Shown here: one piece after another, positions 24,001-36,104 of the stretch
Numbering within the stretch: the first letter of the stretch is position 1
How the letters are laid out: each line of letters starts with the position of its first letter
NCBI GenBank assembly: GCA_947247005.1
Contig: OX365954.1
Location: 5,534,001 to 5,598,000, forward strand
From: Spisula solida
Taxonomy: Eukaryota; Mollusca; Bivalvia; Venerida; Mactridae
DNA length: 64,000 bases
Reading direction: 5' to 3'
Position numbers and translations under genes: made by a program
Notes under the pieces: generated by a model
What the model saw: only the letters and a program-made list of their open reading frames with translations
Told to the model about the DNA's origin: nothing
Database searches by the model: none

Positions 24001-27000
24001 ACGTGGTCTAGACAGCACTAAAAGGTTAGCAAACTGGTGTACACGTAAATAAATTGTGTTCTTGTTTTAATCCATTTTCCAGACTTTTTTAACAATGTAC
24101 ACAGCAGACAGTTGGCAAAACCAGTCTTTTTCTAGACTACTAATAAACACCACGTACAAACCAACTCGTCCGTAATCAGCTGACAACGTCTCCATAAATA
24201 TGTTGAGAACATGGCGAATGTCACAGAATAATATGATTACAGTTACCATGGATTCGAACCCAAATCATGTTGGTTATATACCGGCTCTACCTACAGCTCA
24301 TGCACGGTTGATATTTGATTAAATAAGGGAAACTTGGATATTATACTTTGATGAAAATATATTTTTTAACAAGGGTTACGTCTGTATTAATTTCTTCACT
24401 GTCCTTTTTATATCAATGCAAAGGTCCCGGGCAGTGTTTAAAATTGTTGATTTCATGAATGAACTAGACAACAAAAACAAACGCCATGATTAATGTACCA
24501 GACGGGTCGCATTTAACGTGTTGTTAAAGTGTTGTGTTGTTAAATAGTTTCAGAAATGTACTAGTCAAAGCAACAACAGAGACAACACCACTTGTTCTAC
24601 TGGGCACCATTAGGTATATTGTGACGACAGCCATTGGATACCACGTGTCCATTTTTGAGTATGGAGTTCATTGGAACTTTTTCTTCACACTAGCTGTAGT
24701 AAAGGTAAGGCATCATTAGACCTCATTCTGTTGTCGTGTTATTACAAAGGGGCTCATATTCGGCGGACGGTGGACATAGTCGATTATATCAGGATTTGTT
24801 GGCTTTGTTTTGGCGCTAAACATAGTTTGGTATGATTCAATTAACGTCTAATCTTTCCAGACACCACCTTACCAATGTGCATTTATTTAAAACGGCACAG
24901 ACTAAACAAGAAGTAAAGCCAACATCTTAAACATCTAAAATGTTCGCAGTCTCTAGTTGAGCAATGGTGACCACGGTTAGTGCCATTATTAACCAGTTCT
25001 ATTTTCTCTATAGAAACACAAAGAAGGACATGACGGTAGCCAAACTTATGAATAAAACATAACCTACCCAACTGAGGAATGGAACCCATACCGTCCGGGT
25101 GAATACACGTCATAATCGGGTCCATAATTTTATGCTGTAAGGAACTGGTTATCGTCCTGTGGGAGCCAAGATTGTACACTCAGTTAGTTATAAACCACAA
25201 TGATTATTGTGACTAGTATATGATATACCGAACCACCCGTATACCAGGAATCGTCACTGCATAAAAATTGCTATATTGATGTGTCCCAAGCTGCCCTGCA
25301 ACATGGTGTCCGAGATATCTAGGTATCCGAGCCATGTACTACCCTCAGCAACACGGTGTCCGAGATATCTAGGTATCCGAGCCATGTACTACCCTCTGCA
25401 ACACGGTGTCCGAGATATCTAGGAATCCGAGCCATGTGCTACCCTCTGCAACACGGTGTCCGAGATATCTAGGTATCCGAGCCATGTACTACCCTCTGCA
25501 ACATGGTGTCCGAGATATCTAGGTATCCGAGCCATGTACTACCCTCTGCAACACGGTGTCCGAGATATCTAGGTATCCGAGCCATGTACTACCCTCTGCA
25601 ACATGGTGTCCGAGATATCTAGGTATCCGAGCCATGTACTACCCTCTGCAACACGGTGTCCGAGATATCTAGGTGTCCGAGCCATGTACTACCCTCTGCA
25701 ACACGGTGTCCGAGATACCTAGGTTTCCGAGCCATGTACTACCCTCTGCAACACGGTGTCCGAGATATCTAGGTGTCCGAGCCATGTAGTACCCTCTGCA
25801 ACACGGTGTCCGAGATACCTAGGTTTCCGAGCCATGTACTACCATCTGCAACATGGTGTCCGAGATATCTAGGTATCCGAGCCATGTACTACCCTCTGCA
25901 ACACGGTGTCCGAGATATCTAGGTATCCGAGCCATGTACTACCCTCTGCAACACGGTGTCCGAGATATCTAGGTGTCCGAGCCATGTACTACCCTCTGCA
26001 ACACGGTGTCCGAGATACCTAGGTTTCCGAGCCATGTACTACCATCTGCAACATGGTGTCCGAGATATCTAGGTATCCGAGCCATGTACTACCCTCTGCA
26101 ACATGGTGTCCGAGATATCTAAGTATCCGAGCCATGTACTACCCTCTGCAACACGGTGTCCGAGATATCTAGGTATCCGAGCCATGCACTACCCTCTCTT
26201 TTGACAAGATAATGACAGTACATATTATGTTTGTATAACAAAAATAAAAACGTAAAGTTGACAAACTTTGCTTCTTTTCAGTTTGGTTCTGACTTAACTT
26301 ACCACATGACACCAAAACGTGCACGCATATACCTTGGACCTCTAGTCATATGTATACATCAACTAGTTTTGCTTCAACCCAAATTTCGTCGTTTTGTTAT
26401 ATTTGGATTTGATGGAAAGGGATCACGTGACGGGTTTCTTAATGCTAACAGAGAAGGCATTGTGTCGTCGATAGGATTTCTAGCTATATATTTCATTGGT
26501 GTTGAAATCGGCACTGTTTTGATGAAGCGACGGTAAGGCAAGTACATGTATATGTGACTTGTTCCCATTGCCTTATTCCATTCATTCTTTCACTTTTGTT
26601 ATTTCCTTCTTCTCGCTTCTTTTCTTTCCTTCTCCTTCCTCTCCTTTCTTTACCAACCATCTACCCTCCTTTCTTTCTTTCCATTTCTTCTTTCAACAAA
26701 CGTATTATTAATTTTTGCATTGTCTTTATTAACGTGACATACATATTGGTTGACCATAAAGAGATTGACCAAACCTAGCTGTTTCAAGAAATGTCACTGT
26801 CGTATTTGTATTTTCAGAGAGACTGTCTTTGAACACATCATGTTGCTATTTATGATGGTTAGTCTGAGTTGTTCAAGCTGGGTATTGTTAGAAATGGCGG
26901 GAAATATTGAACCACCATCAAGAACATTAGCCAATATTGCGTATATGTTCTTCATTGTAAGTATATAATTTAACAATAATAGCTGCCAATACATGTTCAC

Positions 27001-27941
27001 GGATGACATACCTATTGATTGATGCCTTAACGTAATTAGTCAGTCACGCATAGCGACCAAACCAGTATACTAGAGTCAACAACAAGTAGGCCTACTTAAC
27101 ATTAGTAATTCTTTTGTAAATTAGTTAAATGCCTTTTTCAAGGAATTAAGACTGTTTTGTGTTGTTTAATAGAGTGCCCATTCAACTATTCATCCAAGCA
27201 AGTGTTCATTTCAGATTGGTATGTGTACAGTATGTTTGGTTCTATTTATGGTGTTTGCCATCCTTGTTGCTTTTGTCAAACATTTGTGTAACAACACAAC
27301 CCGTCATACAGGTACGATTTTATTCAATAGTTCCATACGCTTCATTTAACTCTTTGCGGTTATTTCATGAAAATGACTATGTTTGTATTGGTCGTACAGC
27401 TTACGTGGCATCCGTTATTAACAGCTTACTCGATGGTTGTGAGTAGTAATGCTGTGCGTTAATAATGGAAAATAGATAACTTATCCATCCATCGGTTTGT
27501 CTCTGCCGGTCAGTCGTGAGTGAAGTTACATTAAAACACAATGTTCAACCAACTGAAAGTACTGACGTATAAATGATATATATGGTTACTTTTATTGTAT
27601 AATGTATTAGCGTATGTAACTGTATATTCACTAGACGCCTTTCATCTTGTTATTCTAATATTTATGTTGTTTCATTTTCAGGGACTGACGATGCTAATTC
27701 TAATACATGTAGTGATCTACTGGAAGCTATCAACTACAATGGATTAGTATTTTTCTTGTTAGCAAACTGTCTAACAGGAATGATAAATATTGGCATAGAT
27801 ACCACGCTACAGTCAGACACTACAGCATTTATTATTCTAAATATGTATATGTTTGCATTGTCTTCGTTGTTCGCTTACATGTACAAGCATAAAATACGAG
27901 TAAAAGCGAGTTTATCAAAGAAGCTAACCTTCAAAGGGTGA
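18081..27941 (+). CDS. PIGW: PIGW, GPI inositol acyltransferase, complete
   Basis: Acylates the inositol of glucosaminyl-phosphatidylinositol in the ER during GPI-anchor synthesis (yeast GWT1). Seven exons: 18081-18265, 23623-24024, 24554-24704, 26282-26532, 26818-26956, 27215-27311 and 27682-27941. They sum to 1485 nt, or 494 residues plus stop, close to the roughly 500 residues usual for the family. Every junction keeps phase. Family signatures are SILAVDFPIYPK, YGTSLMDTGLG, EYGVHWNFFFT and LNANREGIVSSIGF, with many hydrophobic segments as expected for a multi-pass ER protein. Exon 1 ends TTTTG|GTAAAC in phase 2, exactly what exon 2 needs, and supplies the conserved hydrophobic N-terminus. 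Introns 1 and 3 hold large satellites. No breaks seen. Confidence 0.93.
18640..18890 (+). repeat. tRNA-derived SINE in PIGW intron 1
   Basis: A-box-like TGGCCTAGTGGTTTAGCG and B box GGGTTCGATCCCTGG in a tRNA-like head (18645-18715), followed by a unique body. Same orientation as PIGW. The 3' limit is approximate. Confidence 0.75.
19640..20990. repeat. Degenerate 42-bp satellite in PIGW intron 1
   Basis: Units centre on ATGGTCAGGAATGGCTGTAC and ACCCATNTGTANTATG. Around 20350-20580 the period is exactly 42 bp, with alternating A/B types that give an 84-bp higher-order unit. Because 42 is divisible by three, long open frames appear on both strands; they are not genes. Confidence 0.85.
21184..21440 (-). 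repeat. SINE, same family as 37679-38028
   Basis: On the minus strand the body contains GTATCGGTGCTATACAC-type sequence. On the plus strand TAGCACCGATACACGCGAGA and AACCAGTTCA are shared with 37679-38028. The tRNA-like head is degraded near 21400-21440. Confidence 0.7.
22993..23204. mobile_element. 212-bp MITE with about 50-bp inverted ends
   Basis: The left arm CGCGATAAAGTGCAGTACA plus AAAACAAACACAA is mirrored by the right arm TTGTGTTTGTTTTTGTATTG plus CAATTTATCGCG. It lies in PIGW intron 1. The target duplication is not clear. Confidence 0.7.
24243..24306 (-). repeat. tRNA-like SINE head remnant in PIGW intron 2
   Basis: The plus strand shows GGATTCGAACCCAAATCATG, the complement of a B box, with an A-box-like complement about 35 bp on. 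No recognisable body. Confidence 0.4.
25284..26195. repeat. 50-bp satellite, about 18 copies, in PIGW intron 3
   Basis: Head-to-tail 50-bp units contain GGTGTCCGAGATATCTAGGT and CCGAGCCATGTACTACCCTC with very little divergence. Sub-types differ at GATATC/GATACC and GGTATCC/GGTGTCC/GGTTTCC and recur in the same order (25640-25850 and 25960-26060), showing multi-unit duplication. The last unit ends 87 bp before exon 4. Confidence 0.95.
26577..26697. repeat. Polypyrimidine tract in PIGW intron 4
   Basis: About 120 bases almost entirely C and T on the plus strand (TTCCTTCTCCTTCCTCTCC and similar). It has triplex-forming character and is not the splice acceptor of the next exon. Confidence 0.7.
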
Positions 27942-28465
27942 GATAATATTTTATCTATACTAGATTATTATACGTTGCAACTTTTCTAACAGAATGGTAT
28001 GTTTTATGTTAGAGGTATTTTTAGTAATGCTACCTTAATGTTCAGTCCTTTTTACCTGCTCCTACGCCTAGTTTTAATCTCTAATCTCATTTGCATACCA
28101 AATCGTTCTGCATACCTACTTGCTCATTAGTTTTCTTCACATTGCCACTGTCTTCATAGCTGACCGGCTGCGTTATTTGAGTTGTCTTAGATTTACGTTA
28201 GTATTTGTCTCTGAACGTTCATTCAACTTTAAGTCTGTATTGCTGTTATATTTCTACTATTTTCTATTTATTATAGGCCATTAATAATAACGATATTTTG
28301 ACATATTTGACATTTGGCGGTCTTGAACTTGCGCAACGTCCGTCCGTGTCGTCTGATCGGACTTCGTTTTAGATATTTAGAATTTAGTTAAGCCTTAGTA
28401 TGAGTTATTCAGTATTATATTTGGTTCTATCATATCTTTCCTCTCATTGTTAAGCACCTTTACCA

Positions 28466-28471
28466 AATAAA
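28466..28471 (+). promoter_or_regulatory. Possible PIGW polyadenylation signal
   Basis: AATAAA 525 bp after the PIGW stop; other A+T-rich candidates exist, so this is only a candidate. Confidence 0.3.
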
Positions 28472-28697
28472 TTCAGCTTAAGCCTAAAGGAATGTCGTCT
28501 GTGCTATTTTATTGTTGATTTAATATTGTCTTGTCAATTGTCAATTACCTGGTCTCTTGTAGCAAGGTTACCCACGCACAAGCTGTGATACACGCTACAA
28601 GTGTATTTACCAGTTTTCTACTAGGTTATCAGTCCCTATTGTTGGACCTACGTTTACTCTTGAGCATATCATATATTGATTGCTGTTGTAACACCAC

Positions 28698-28878
28698 AGG
28701 TGTTTGTGCACTGACACAGGTACCCACACACTTTGCACACAGGTGTTTGTGCACTGACACAGGTACCCACACACTTTGCACACAGGTGTTTGTGCACTGA
28801 CACAGGTACCCACACACTTTGCACACAGGTGTTTGTGCACTGACACAGGTACCCACACACTTTGCACACAGGTGTTTG
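28698..28878. repeat. 43-bp minisatellite, four copies
   Basis: AGGTGTTTGTGCACTGACAC plus AGGTACCCACACACTTTGCA repeats exactly every 43 bp. Copies are near-identical, so the array is recent. It creates Cys-rich false frames on the minus strand. Confidence 0.95.
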
Positions 28879-29159
28879 AGTGCTTAACAGTACACTTCAG
28901 TCACTCAGTGCACGCACGTACATAATAGCCAATACACGCACGGGCGTTACCATATTTATCAAAGTCAACTAATTTCGAACACTTTAAGATTTCTTCATTC
29001 ATGACTGGTGCTTTATGAAGGGTATCATACAAAATATGAAATAATCAGCCAATCGGATCTGTTTGTAAACAAAAGAATGAAATGATCAACCAATCAGAAC
29101 GGTTGTTTTTTTGGCAGATGATTTCAAACAGATTGCCACCCGGGTAAAATGGAGCATTA

Positions 29160-29295
29160 TATAGTGGGCTATTCTTGCTCAGAGAAATTAAGTCGCGTGT
29201 ATTGATGTGGAAAGGGAAAGAACCGAGGACCTCTCGATCCTAAAATACACACCCTACCGGTTGACAGACGCTCACTTGATAAGTCAACTGGTCAG
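29160..29295 (-). repeat. SINE fragment
   Basis: ATTCTTGCTCAGAGAAATTAAG, and further on GACCTCTCGATCC, match the SINE at 51275-51545 in the same orientation; the rest is missing. Confidence 0.55.
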
Positions 29296-30731
29296 GTAAA
29301 ATAGTAATCTACACACTTCATGTACTAACATTTTTTGGCATCAATTTACAAAGAAAAGTTTAGATTTCGAGCGTGCTTCAAACATAATTTATTATTTAAA
29401 TATTCGTCTGATCATTAGAAGTCTTAAAATAATGCGTTTTGACGGACAGCTCTGATTTATCACCAATAATGATGAATAAAACGTAGCGAAATTACTATAT
29501 CCGTTCGTGATTGTGAGGGATTTATTTCTTGAAATTACCGAGAAAATATAAAGGCTGCGAACCCATCTTTGATGTATTGATGTTCTGTGTCCAATGACAA
29601 AAACAGTAAGTAGTCTTTTTAGTACGTCGACTTTACTTCAAAGAACTCAACTATAATTACGGACCACCACCCTTTTAATGCTCTTACTAATCATTAGTAC
29701 AAAATTAGTAAAACATCTCTTCACTCACACCATACAACTAAATGCGTGTGATTAAGGGGCGTAGCTAGCGAAATGAATACGTCGCGTAACATTGGTCCAA
29801 AACATAAAATTGGAGAGAATTGAATGGCGTGAGATTATAGCAAGAGTGTCTGTAGCTCAAATATAGGCAAATCTTTCACGTAATTATACAAGCAAACAGG
29901 TTAACCATTATGACAGTTGGATATAATTCAAGTTTTATTTTGAACGATGCAAATCGATATGAAGGCCAAAATATAAGATGGCCGCCATGAGGTTACCAAT
30001 TGTTATGAAAACGACTACACGTACGTTCTATATATGAATTAAATGTCAATAAATAAGGTCTTTTGTAAAAGTACGGTTCAGTGAACATTTTCGATTTAAA
30101 GTGCAAATACATTAGACAGACTAAGAAACTCATTGTCGGTATTATTCGTGTTACATAATACACATATCCGTTGGTGTCTGGCAACTCTTACTACTGACAA
30201 CTATAGTTAAGTATTTACTATCATTTACACGTTTAAGTATATTGATTGCTTTGTTACTGTTCTTTCAAGTGCTGTGTTCATATTCTTCAGAAAATAAACG
30301 TTCTCTTTCAATTGTTCTTATAATCGTATTAACTGTAAATATTGTAATACATGTAATGATTTATGCAATAAAATGAATTGGTATTGGTATATACTCGAGC
30401 ATGACTAAACGCTGTTCTTGAAACAAATGTGTTCGATCTATTAATCTCTTCAGAATTCACCTGCAACATTATATATAATTTCAAACAATCATTTCATAAT
30501 TTTCTGTCTACGCACCTGACCTTCGTGTATTTAAATGCGTATTGGACCGTCAATGCTTCACAATGGCGAACGTCACACACCATTCATTATTTGAACAGAA
30601 ACTCTCACCTTTCTGTATGTTCAAAAAGTTGGTTGTTGTAGTTACAGAAACACGGTATCAAACTCGGTATTAGAACAAACATCATTTTAAAACAGTTCTG
30701 TGTTTCGACGTAACATTTTGTTAACGTTGCA
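29296..30731. other. Intergenic, upstream of the EF-hand gene
   Basis: Holds a lone GGGGCGTAGCTAGC word at 29756 like the ends of the 46028 element. No exon seen. An in-frame TAA 21 bp before the ATG at 30732 closes the upstream frame. Confidence 0.4.
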
Positions 30732-31376
30732 ATGGAGTTAAAGACGACCAAGTTACCAGCAGTCCTAGAGGTTAAGGTTCGAACTTGGTATCGTCTGCAT
30801 AATAAGAAAAGGAACGGATTCATGGGAAAGTCGGATTATTCTGAAATAGCACAGTTATTTATTGATGAATATCATCTCGTGACACCGGAAGCTGAGGGAA
30901 TTCGATCTTGGTTAGTAGACGGTTGGTCATCTATGCTCGCATTTATACAAGCCACTGACAGTGATGGGAAAGCCTGCGTCGCTATGGAAAGCATCCCGAC
31001 TGTCCTCAAAGTGGCAGAAACGCTTTCATCTTCAGACGGTACAGTCACAGAGGATATGTATGTCAATGCATTTTCCGAGGCATTGCAAATTCAACCAAGT
31101 CCATTCCCAACATGTTTTCGTCTGATGGTCACTTTGTTTTTCAATATATTCGATGCAAACCATGATGGATTAATAAGTGAAGAGGAGCTTGTCCGTGGTC
31201 TGCGATGTTTTGGAATTTCAAACAGTGACGCGGTTAAGGCGGCGTTTGCAGATTTGGATATAGAAAAGGCGGGGAAAATCGACAAAGAAACATACATTGG
31301 CGCATGGATAGAATACATGACAGGAGTTGATGAAAATGCTGCTTTTGCCAAACATTTTACACCAGCTATACTGTAA
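30732..31376 (+). CDS. Sarcoplasmic calcium-binding protein-like EF-hand protein, intronless
   Basis: 214 residues in one exon. One canonical EF-hand loop lies at residues 141-152 (DANHDGLISEEE), with Asp141, Asn143, Asp145, Ser149 and Glu152 at the binding positions. Loops near 24-35 and 175-186 (Thr in place of Glu at position 12) are degenerate, so probably only one or two sites bind calcium. Length, the Trp-rich first half and the C-terminal pattern (GAWIEYMTG) match invertebrate sarcoplasmic calcium-binding proteins, which are cytosolic calcium buffers of muscle and nerve. Luciferin-binding-protein-type relatives are an alternative. The start is fixed by an upstream in-frame TAA. Lack of introns contrasts with the neighbours and could mean a retrocopy, but the frame is intact. 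Confidence 0.88.
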   Translation: MELKTTKLPAVLEVKVRTWYRLHNKKRNGFMGKSDYSEIAQLFIDEYHLVTPEAEGIRSWLVDGWSSMLAFIQATDSDGKACVAMESIPTVLKVAETLSSSDGTVTEDMYVNAFSEALQIQPSPFPTCFRLMVTLFFNIFDANHDGLISEEELVRGLRCFGISNSDAVKAAFADLDIEKAGKIDKETYIGAWIEYMTGVDENAAFAKHFTPAIL

Positions 31377-31834
31377 ACCATTGCGACTCAATTCAGGTGC
31401 AATTATATCAGTGTGTTCCTAAATAACTTTTAATACATGTATTGTGGACTGTGTGACTTTTGGTTTTCGGACAAACTGTAATAATCTGATTTGAACTGCA
31501 ACACGTTTAGACCAAGAAGTACCAGGCTCAAGGACCAATTGACCAGATGCCAGCTTCTCCCACTTTATCTTACTGGCCCAATCAGAAGGTTTCGTCATAA
31601 AACCAAAGGTTGCGCGTTGTGAAGGTGGTTCAAACTTACGACAACATAATAAGTTATGTGGGGAATGGTGGTTTTGAAATCTAAAACCTAAATCTTTTTT
31701 GTTTGAGTATACATGTATATTTAAATGGCTGTGGTTTCAGATATACTAAACCATTCGTTTTTATAGAATAACAATATGCAAAGAATGTTGACGATACAAG
31801 AAATATTGATGCATTGTGCTTTTATCATAGTTTC

Positions 31835-31840
31835 AATAAA
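31835..31840 (+). promoter_or_regulatory. Likely polyadenylation signal of the EF-hand gene
   Basis: AATAAA about 460 bp after the stop, followed by a T/G-rich stretch. Confidence 0.4.
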
Positions 31841-32210
31841 ATGATTGTGTAAGGGATATTGATTTAATTTGATATAATATATTTATTGTTTCTTATTTCT
31901 TCGTACATGCTACAGTGTACAAAAAATTGTCAAGTAAAATTTGCATTCATTATTTCGTTTGAAACAGGGAAAAACAAACATATTGAATACAGAACAACCA
32001 AGGCGCAACATGTAAGAGAAGAGAGGAGAGAGTGGACAGAGGGTGAGGGAGGGAAAGAGATATTAACCGATCAAAAACGATATACTGCAGCAGAATATCT
32101 CAGTCTAGTTAATGAACTTGTACTTGTTGCAAGGATAATATATAAAACACTATTGTATTGTTTTAAGCATTTACATTTTAGTTGAATAAGATATTGTTGT
32201 AGACATAATT

Positions 32211-32612
32211 TGTATTTATCACATAACCTGCGGTCCAGGAGTGCCGTAAAGCCGTGCCGTAAAAATCGTTCGGCACTCCCCAGACTGTGCAATAAATATT
32301 CAAATTAGCTTGACGTGACGTTAGCCAATTCACGCATTGATCCTTCAATGACGTCAGGATAATATCAACGTCGCCATGACGTCGCGCTCATTGTACCGCT
32401 GAATTTTGGCTGAAACATAATATGCAGCGTACATCATCCTTTTGAACAATAATATGCATTTTTAAGGTTATGTGATAAATAGAATCTTACATTCGTGCTC
32501 ATTACATCCGAGTTTTATTAAACTCGTCGACAAAAATGATATGACACTCGGCAAAGCCTAAATAAAACTCGTATACATGTAAGGAGCACTCATGCAAGAT
32601 CCTCTATTTAAT
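32211..32612. mobile_element. Nested foldback elements
   Basis: TGTATTTATCACATAACCT at 32211 is inverted at 32465-32484 (AGGTTATGTGATAAATAGAA). A second inverted pair, AGAATCTTACATTCGTGCTC and GAGCACTCATGCAAGATCCT, spans 32482-32612 around inverted GAGTTTTATTAAACTC-like words. The first part is rich in TGACGTCA-like words. Confidence 0.65.
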
Positions 32613-33652
32613 GGACGTCAGCTGTACAAACATACATACATACATACATAATACAGGTAGCTATTTGACAGTCATGGGTAAACAACATACAATAAAACAG
32701 CTAAAGATGAGGGTCACATACATACAGTGCTAGGTACTATTAGTATCATAATTAAATATAAATTACTGTCATGTATTGTGTATATTCTAAATAAGTATGC
32801 CTTATATTGCGCTATCACCACAAATACACATAATTAAAGGGTGATAAAATATCAAAATATCTGGAAATTTTGCTCTAGATCCAAATTATGTTTACACGAA
32901 TTTGCCTGACTAAATCTAAAATGTAATATCTCAATTATTATCTTTTTTGCATAATATTAATCATGGTCTAAAGTTTGTTTTGGTTCGGACGTAATCTTGA
33001 AACCTCATTTCGTCGAAAATGTGATACTGGTAGATAAGCCACATAACAATTAAGGCGACGAATACACACATATGGGGGAAAAATCCCATATAGCCTACCA
33101 GTTATTCAAAAAACAAAAGCAAGGGCATCAGTTACACACACCCAAGGAAAGACACCAAAATATCACCTGCCAAGCAATAAGATAGACTCCTCAATGGCGG
33201 AGTAAAAGAGGACTACCAAGATAGACCTGGTGGAGAGTATTAGGGAAGACAATGGCGAACAAGGACAACTGGAACACATTGCAACAGTGTGCAGTAATTA
33301 CTATTTAGGAACATACAAACGTTATAGGTTCTTAACTTCTTCAAGTTGCTCGAATACTTTCATATGTACACATTTAATGTTTGATATCAAATCCATAACA
33401 TCAATACGAAAATAACCAAGCTAAGGGAGACAATCTACTACATATTTGAACCGTTTTGGACAAGAGAGATTATCTCACTTACGTATTACAATCTTGGTAA
33501 ACGACTTATTTCCCTTTGTTGCTTTTTCTCACTCTTATATTTATAAGTGTGGGGTATAGCACGGTGCTGTCCGTACGCATGTAACGCAAATCGTGTGTGT
33601 TGCAATCCCCACAAACTGTAGAAGATACAAGTTGACAACCACCGTAAAGTAA
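32613..33652. other. Intergenic, no gene seen
   Basis: Has a short CATA microsatellite at 32628-32650. No exon with motif or splice support. Confidence 0.45.
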
Positions 33653-34520
33653 ATATGCCCCCATCTTTATTTGGGGGTATACTGCTTTGCACATGTCGGT
33701 CGGTCTGTATGTCGGTCTGTCGGAAGACCAAATGGTTTCCGTTCAATAACGCAAGAACGATTTGCCCTAGGATCTTAAAACTTTACATGGAGGTTGGCGA
33801 GCAACAGTAGATTACCCTTATTGATTTTGAAGTCACTAGGTCAAAGGTCTATCACACTGTGACCTTTACCATTTCTGACTATTGAAATGGTTTCCGTTCA
33901 ATAACGCATTGGATCTTCAGTTTACATGGATGTTAGTCAGCAACAGTAGATGACCCCTATTGAATGATTTTGAGGTCAGTAGGTCGAAGGTCGAGGTCAC
34001 TGTGACCTTTACCATTTCTGACTATTGATTTTTATCCGTTCAATAACTTAAGAACGCTTTGCCGAGGATTTTCAAACTTTACAGGAGGTTGGCCGACAAC
34101 AGTAGATGACCCCTATTGATTTTTTAATTTTGAGGTCAGTAGGGCATAGGTCACTGTGACTTTTTCCATTTCTCACTATGTAAATGGTGTCCGTTGAAGT
34201 ACCGAAGAACGTTTTGCCTAGGAGCTTCAGTTTACATGAAGGTTGGTCTGCAACAGTACATGACCCCTATTGATTTTGAGGTCAGTAGGGCATAGGTCAA
34301 GGTCACTGTGTCCTTTACCATTTCTGACTACTAGTGTTGAAATTGTTTACGTTCAATAACTGGAGAATCCTTTGCCCTAGGATCTTCAAACTTTACATGG
34401 AGGTTGGCCACCACAGTAGATAACCATCTATTGATTTTAGTCAGTAGGGTAAAGGTCAAGGTCACTTTGACCGTTGCCATTTCTGACTATTGGGCTGCCA
34501 TGGGGGCATACCTGTTTTTC
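33653..34520. repeat. Tandem-core element C, about 130-155 bp unit
   Basis: ATATGCCCCC..GGGGGTATA opens the element and ATGGGGGCATACCTGTTTTT closes it. In between, TTTACATGGAGGTTGG, GATGACCCCTATTGATTTT, AAGGTCACTGTGACCTTTAC and TTCCGTTCAATAAC recur five times. Same plan as A, B and D. Confidence 0.8.
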
Positions 34521-36104
34521 AAACATCTCCTGTTAATTTTAACAGTGTCAGTATTTAAACCTTTGTTACTTTTTCCTTCTATCCCATTATGAAATATCTT
34601 GTGCGCTGAATCCCTCACAAACTGCTGGGTGGAATTTCTTCAAATTTCCACAGATCTTTTCGCTGTGTCTTAAGTTTTACCAGACTTTATGGAATTTTCA
34701 TATGTTTCAGATAATATACACGGCTAGAGAAGTTGATAAGAATGTTATCTGGGTCCCCATTCCCTCTCTTCACCATTTGAAAATGGCGGGGCACCCGTAA
34801 TTCAAACTGATGTATTCCTAATTGTTAAATTAAGTGCACGTATATACGAATTTAGTGTGAATTTTATTGTAAACATAAAAAACCCTTATACTTGGATAAT
34901 CATTGCCTGAAGAAGCCTTCTGGGCGAAACGTTGTGATCGAATGAATATGCATTAAATGTTTTTCGTGTTTAGTGGTTATATTCTATTATTGTAAAAATA
35001 ATTACATACATGCATAATAGGATAAAGGAGGGATTATCGCAATGTCCAGGTCATTCACCAAGTGACGTTACAGGTTGATTATCCATAATGATGAAATACG
35101 TGTAAACAGAATGAAAAGATTAAAGTTGAAGACTACTTAAACTTCCTATGATGTTTCTCCTTTTTATAATCTTTGGCTTCTGAGAATGACTGAAAAGGTG
35201 TGTGAGGAATTATATAATTTATGACTCATATTTACATGACTTCCTGTTTGTACATGCATAATACAAACCAATAAACTCAATACATGGACCAACGTGTTTG
35301 GGTGTGAATTAGAAATACCAGACCGGGAATCCAACCCGTATTACCGGCTAACTATGCGTATAAACTACTAGACCTCGACCACGGCTTAAGTTTTATCTTT
35401 TTTTTCAGGATTTGTGTCTGGGTATATTGTGTAAAGGTCAACACTTATCAGGTAGTTGTTTAATTAAGAAATGACTACTTATGCTGTAGTAACACTGGCT
35501 GTTGTATGCAGGCGGTTGTTTAATTCAACAGCTGACTAATCGCATACGTGTAGTTTTATCTGTTTACTTAATTGATCCTTCCCTTAATTACGTGTGTGAA
35601 ATGTGAATATAAATGTGACTATTAAACGTAAACCGTTTTGGTAACGTATGACTTACACCATGAATACCATATCAAGTGTCGGGGTAGACGAAATTAAATA
35701 TTTCAATTCAAATTAAGTCATGCGTTCAGTGGTTTTACATTCCGCGGAAAATCACCGAGATTGAGTCAGAACCGTAGTTTTGTTTATCAAGCTCTTGAAA
35801 CATCAGTTTGTTCATAACAATTGTGGAATTGATAGGAAAAGGTAAATGTTTAATTATTCGTATGTAGCCAGACCTCGAATAGTCGAACTAACCGATTTGA
35901 GTTAAGATTTCTAAAACCATTTAGCCATGTATTCGAATAGGTCTTTGTATAACTCTGCACTTATCATAGAGAGGAAAGAAATCGAGACCTACCACCAGGT
36001 TTTCGGAAATAGAGTTTTGAATTTTTAACAACTGAAACCTAGACTTCTTCGGATTGTTGGTAGGCAACATTTGGCATTTCGACTTTAATGACAGCTGTCA
36101 GCTA
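34521..36104. other. Intergenic, with a tRNA-like SINE remnant
   Basis: At 35295-35390 the minus strand has a tRNA-like head (plus-strand complement CGGGAATCCAACCCGTATTA, then CTACTAGACCTCGACCAC). Nothing else could be supported. Confidence 0.4.

Noticed and set aside
25284..26195. CRISPR-like array
   Set aside because: Units are contiguous 50-bp repeats with no unique spacers, inside a eukaryotic intron. The 28-bp array at 36105 was rejected for the same reason.
28607..28869. Cys-rich repeat peptide on the minus strand
   Set aside because: Three overlapping frames of the same 43-bp minisatellite are all open, and the period is not a multiple of three.
30872..31381. Minus-strand frames opposite the EF-hand gene
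   Set aside because: Shadow frames of a convincing plus-strand gene with a canonical calcium loop.
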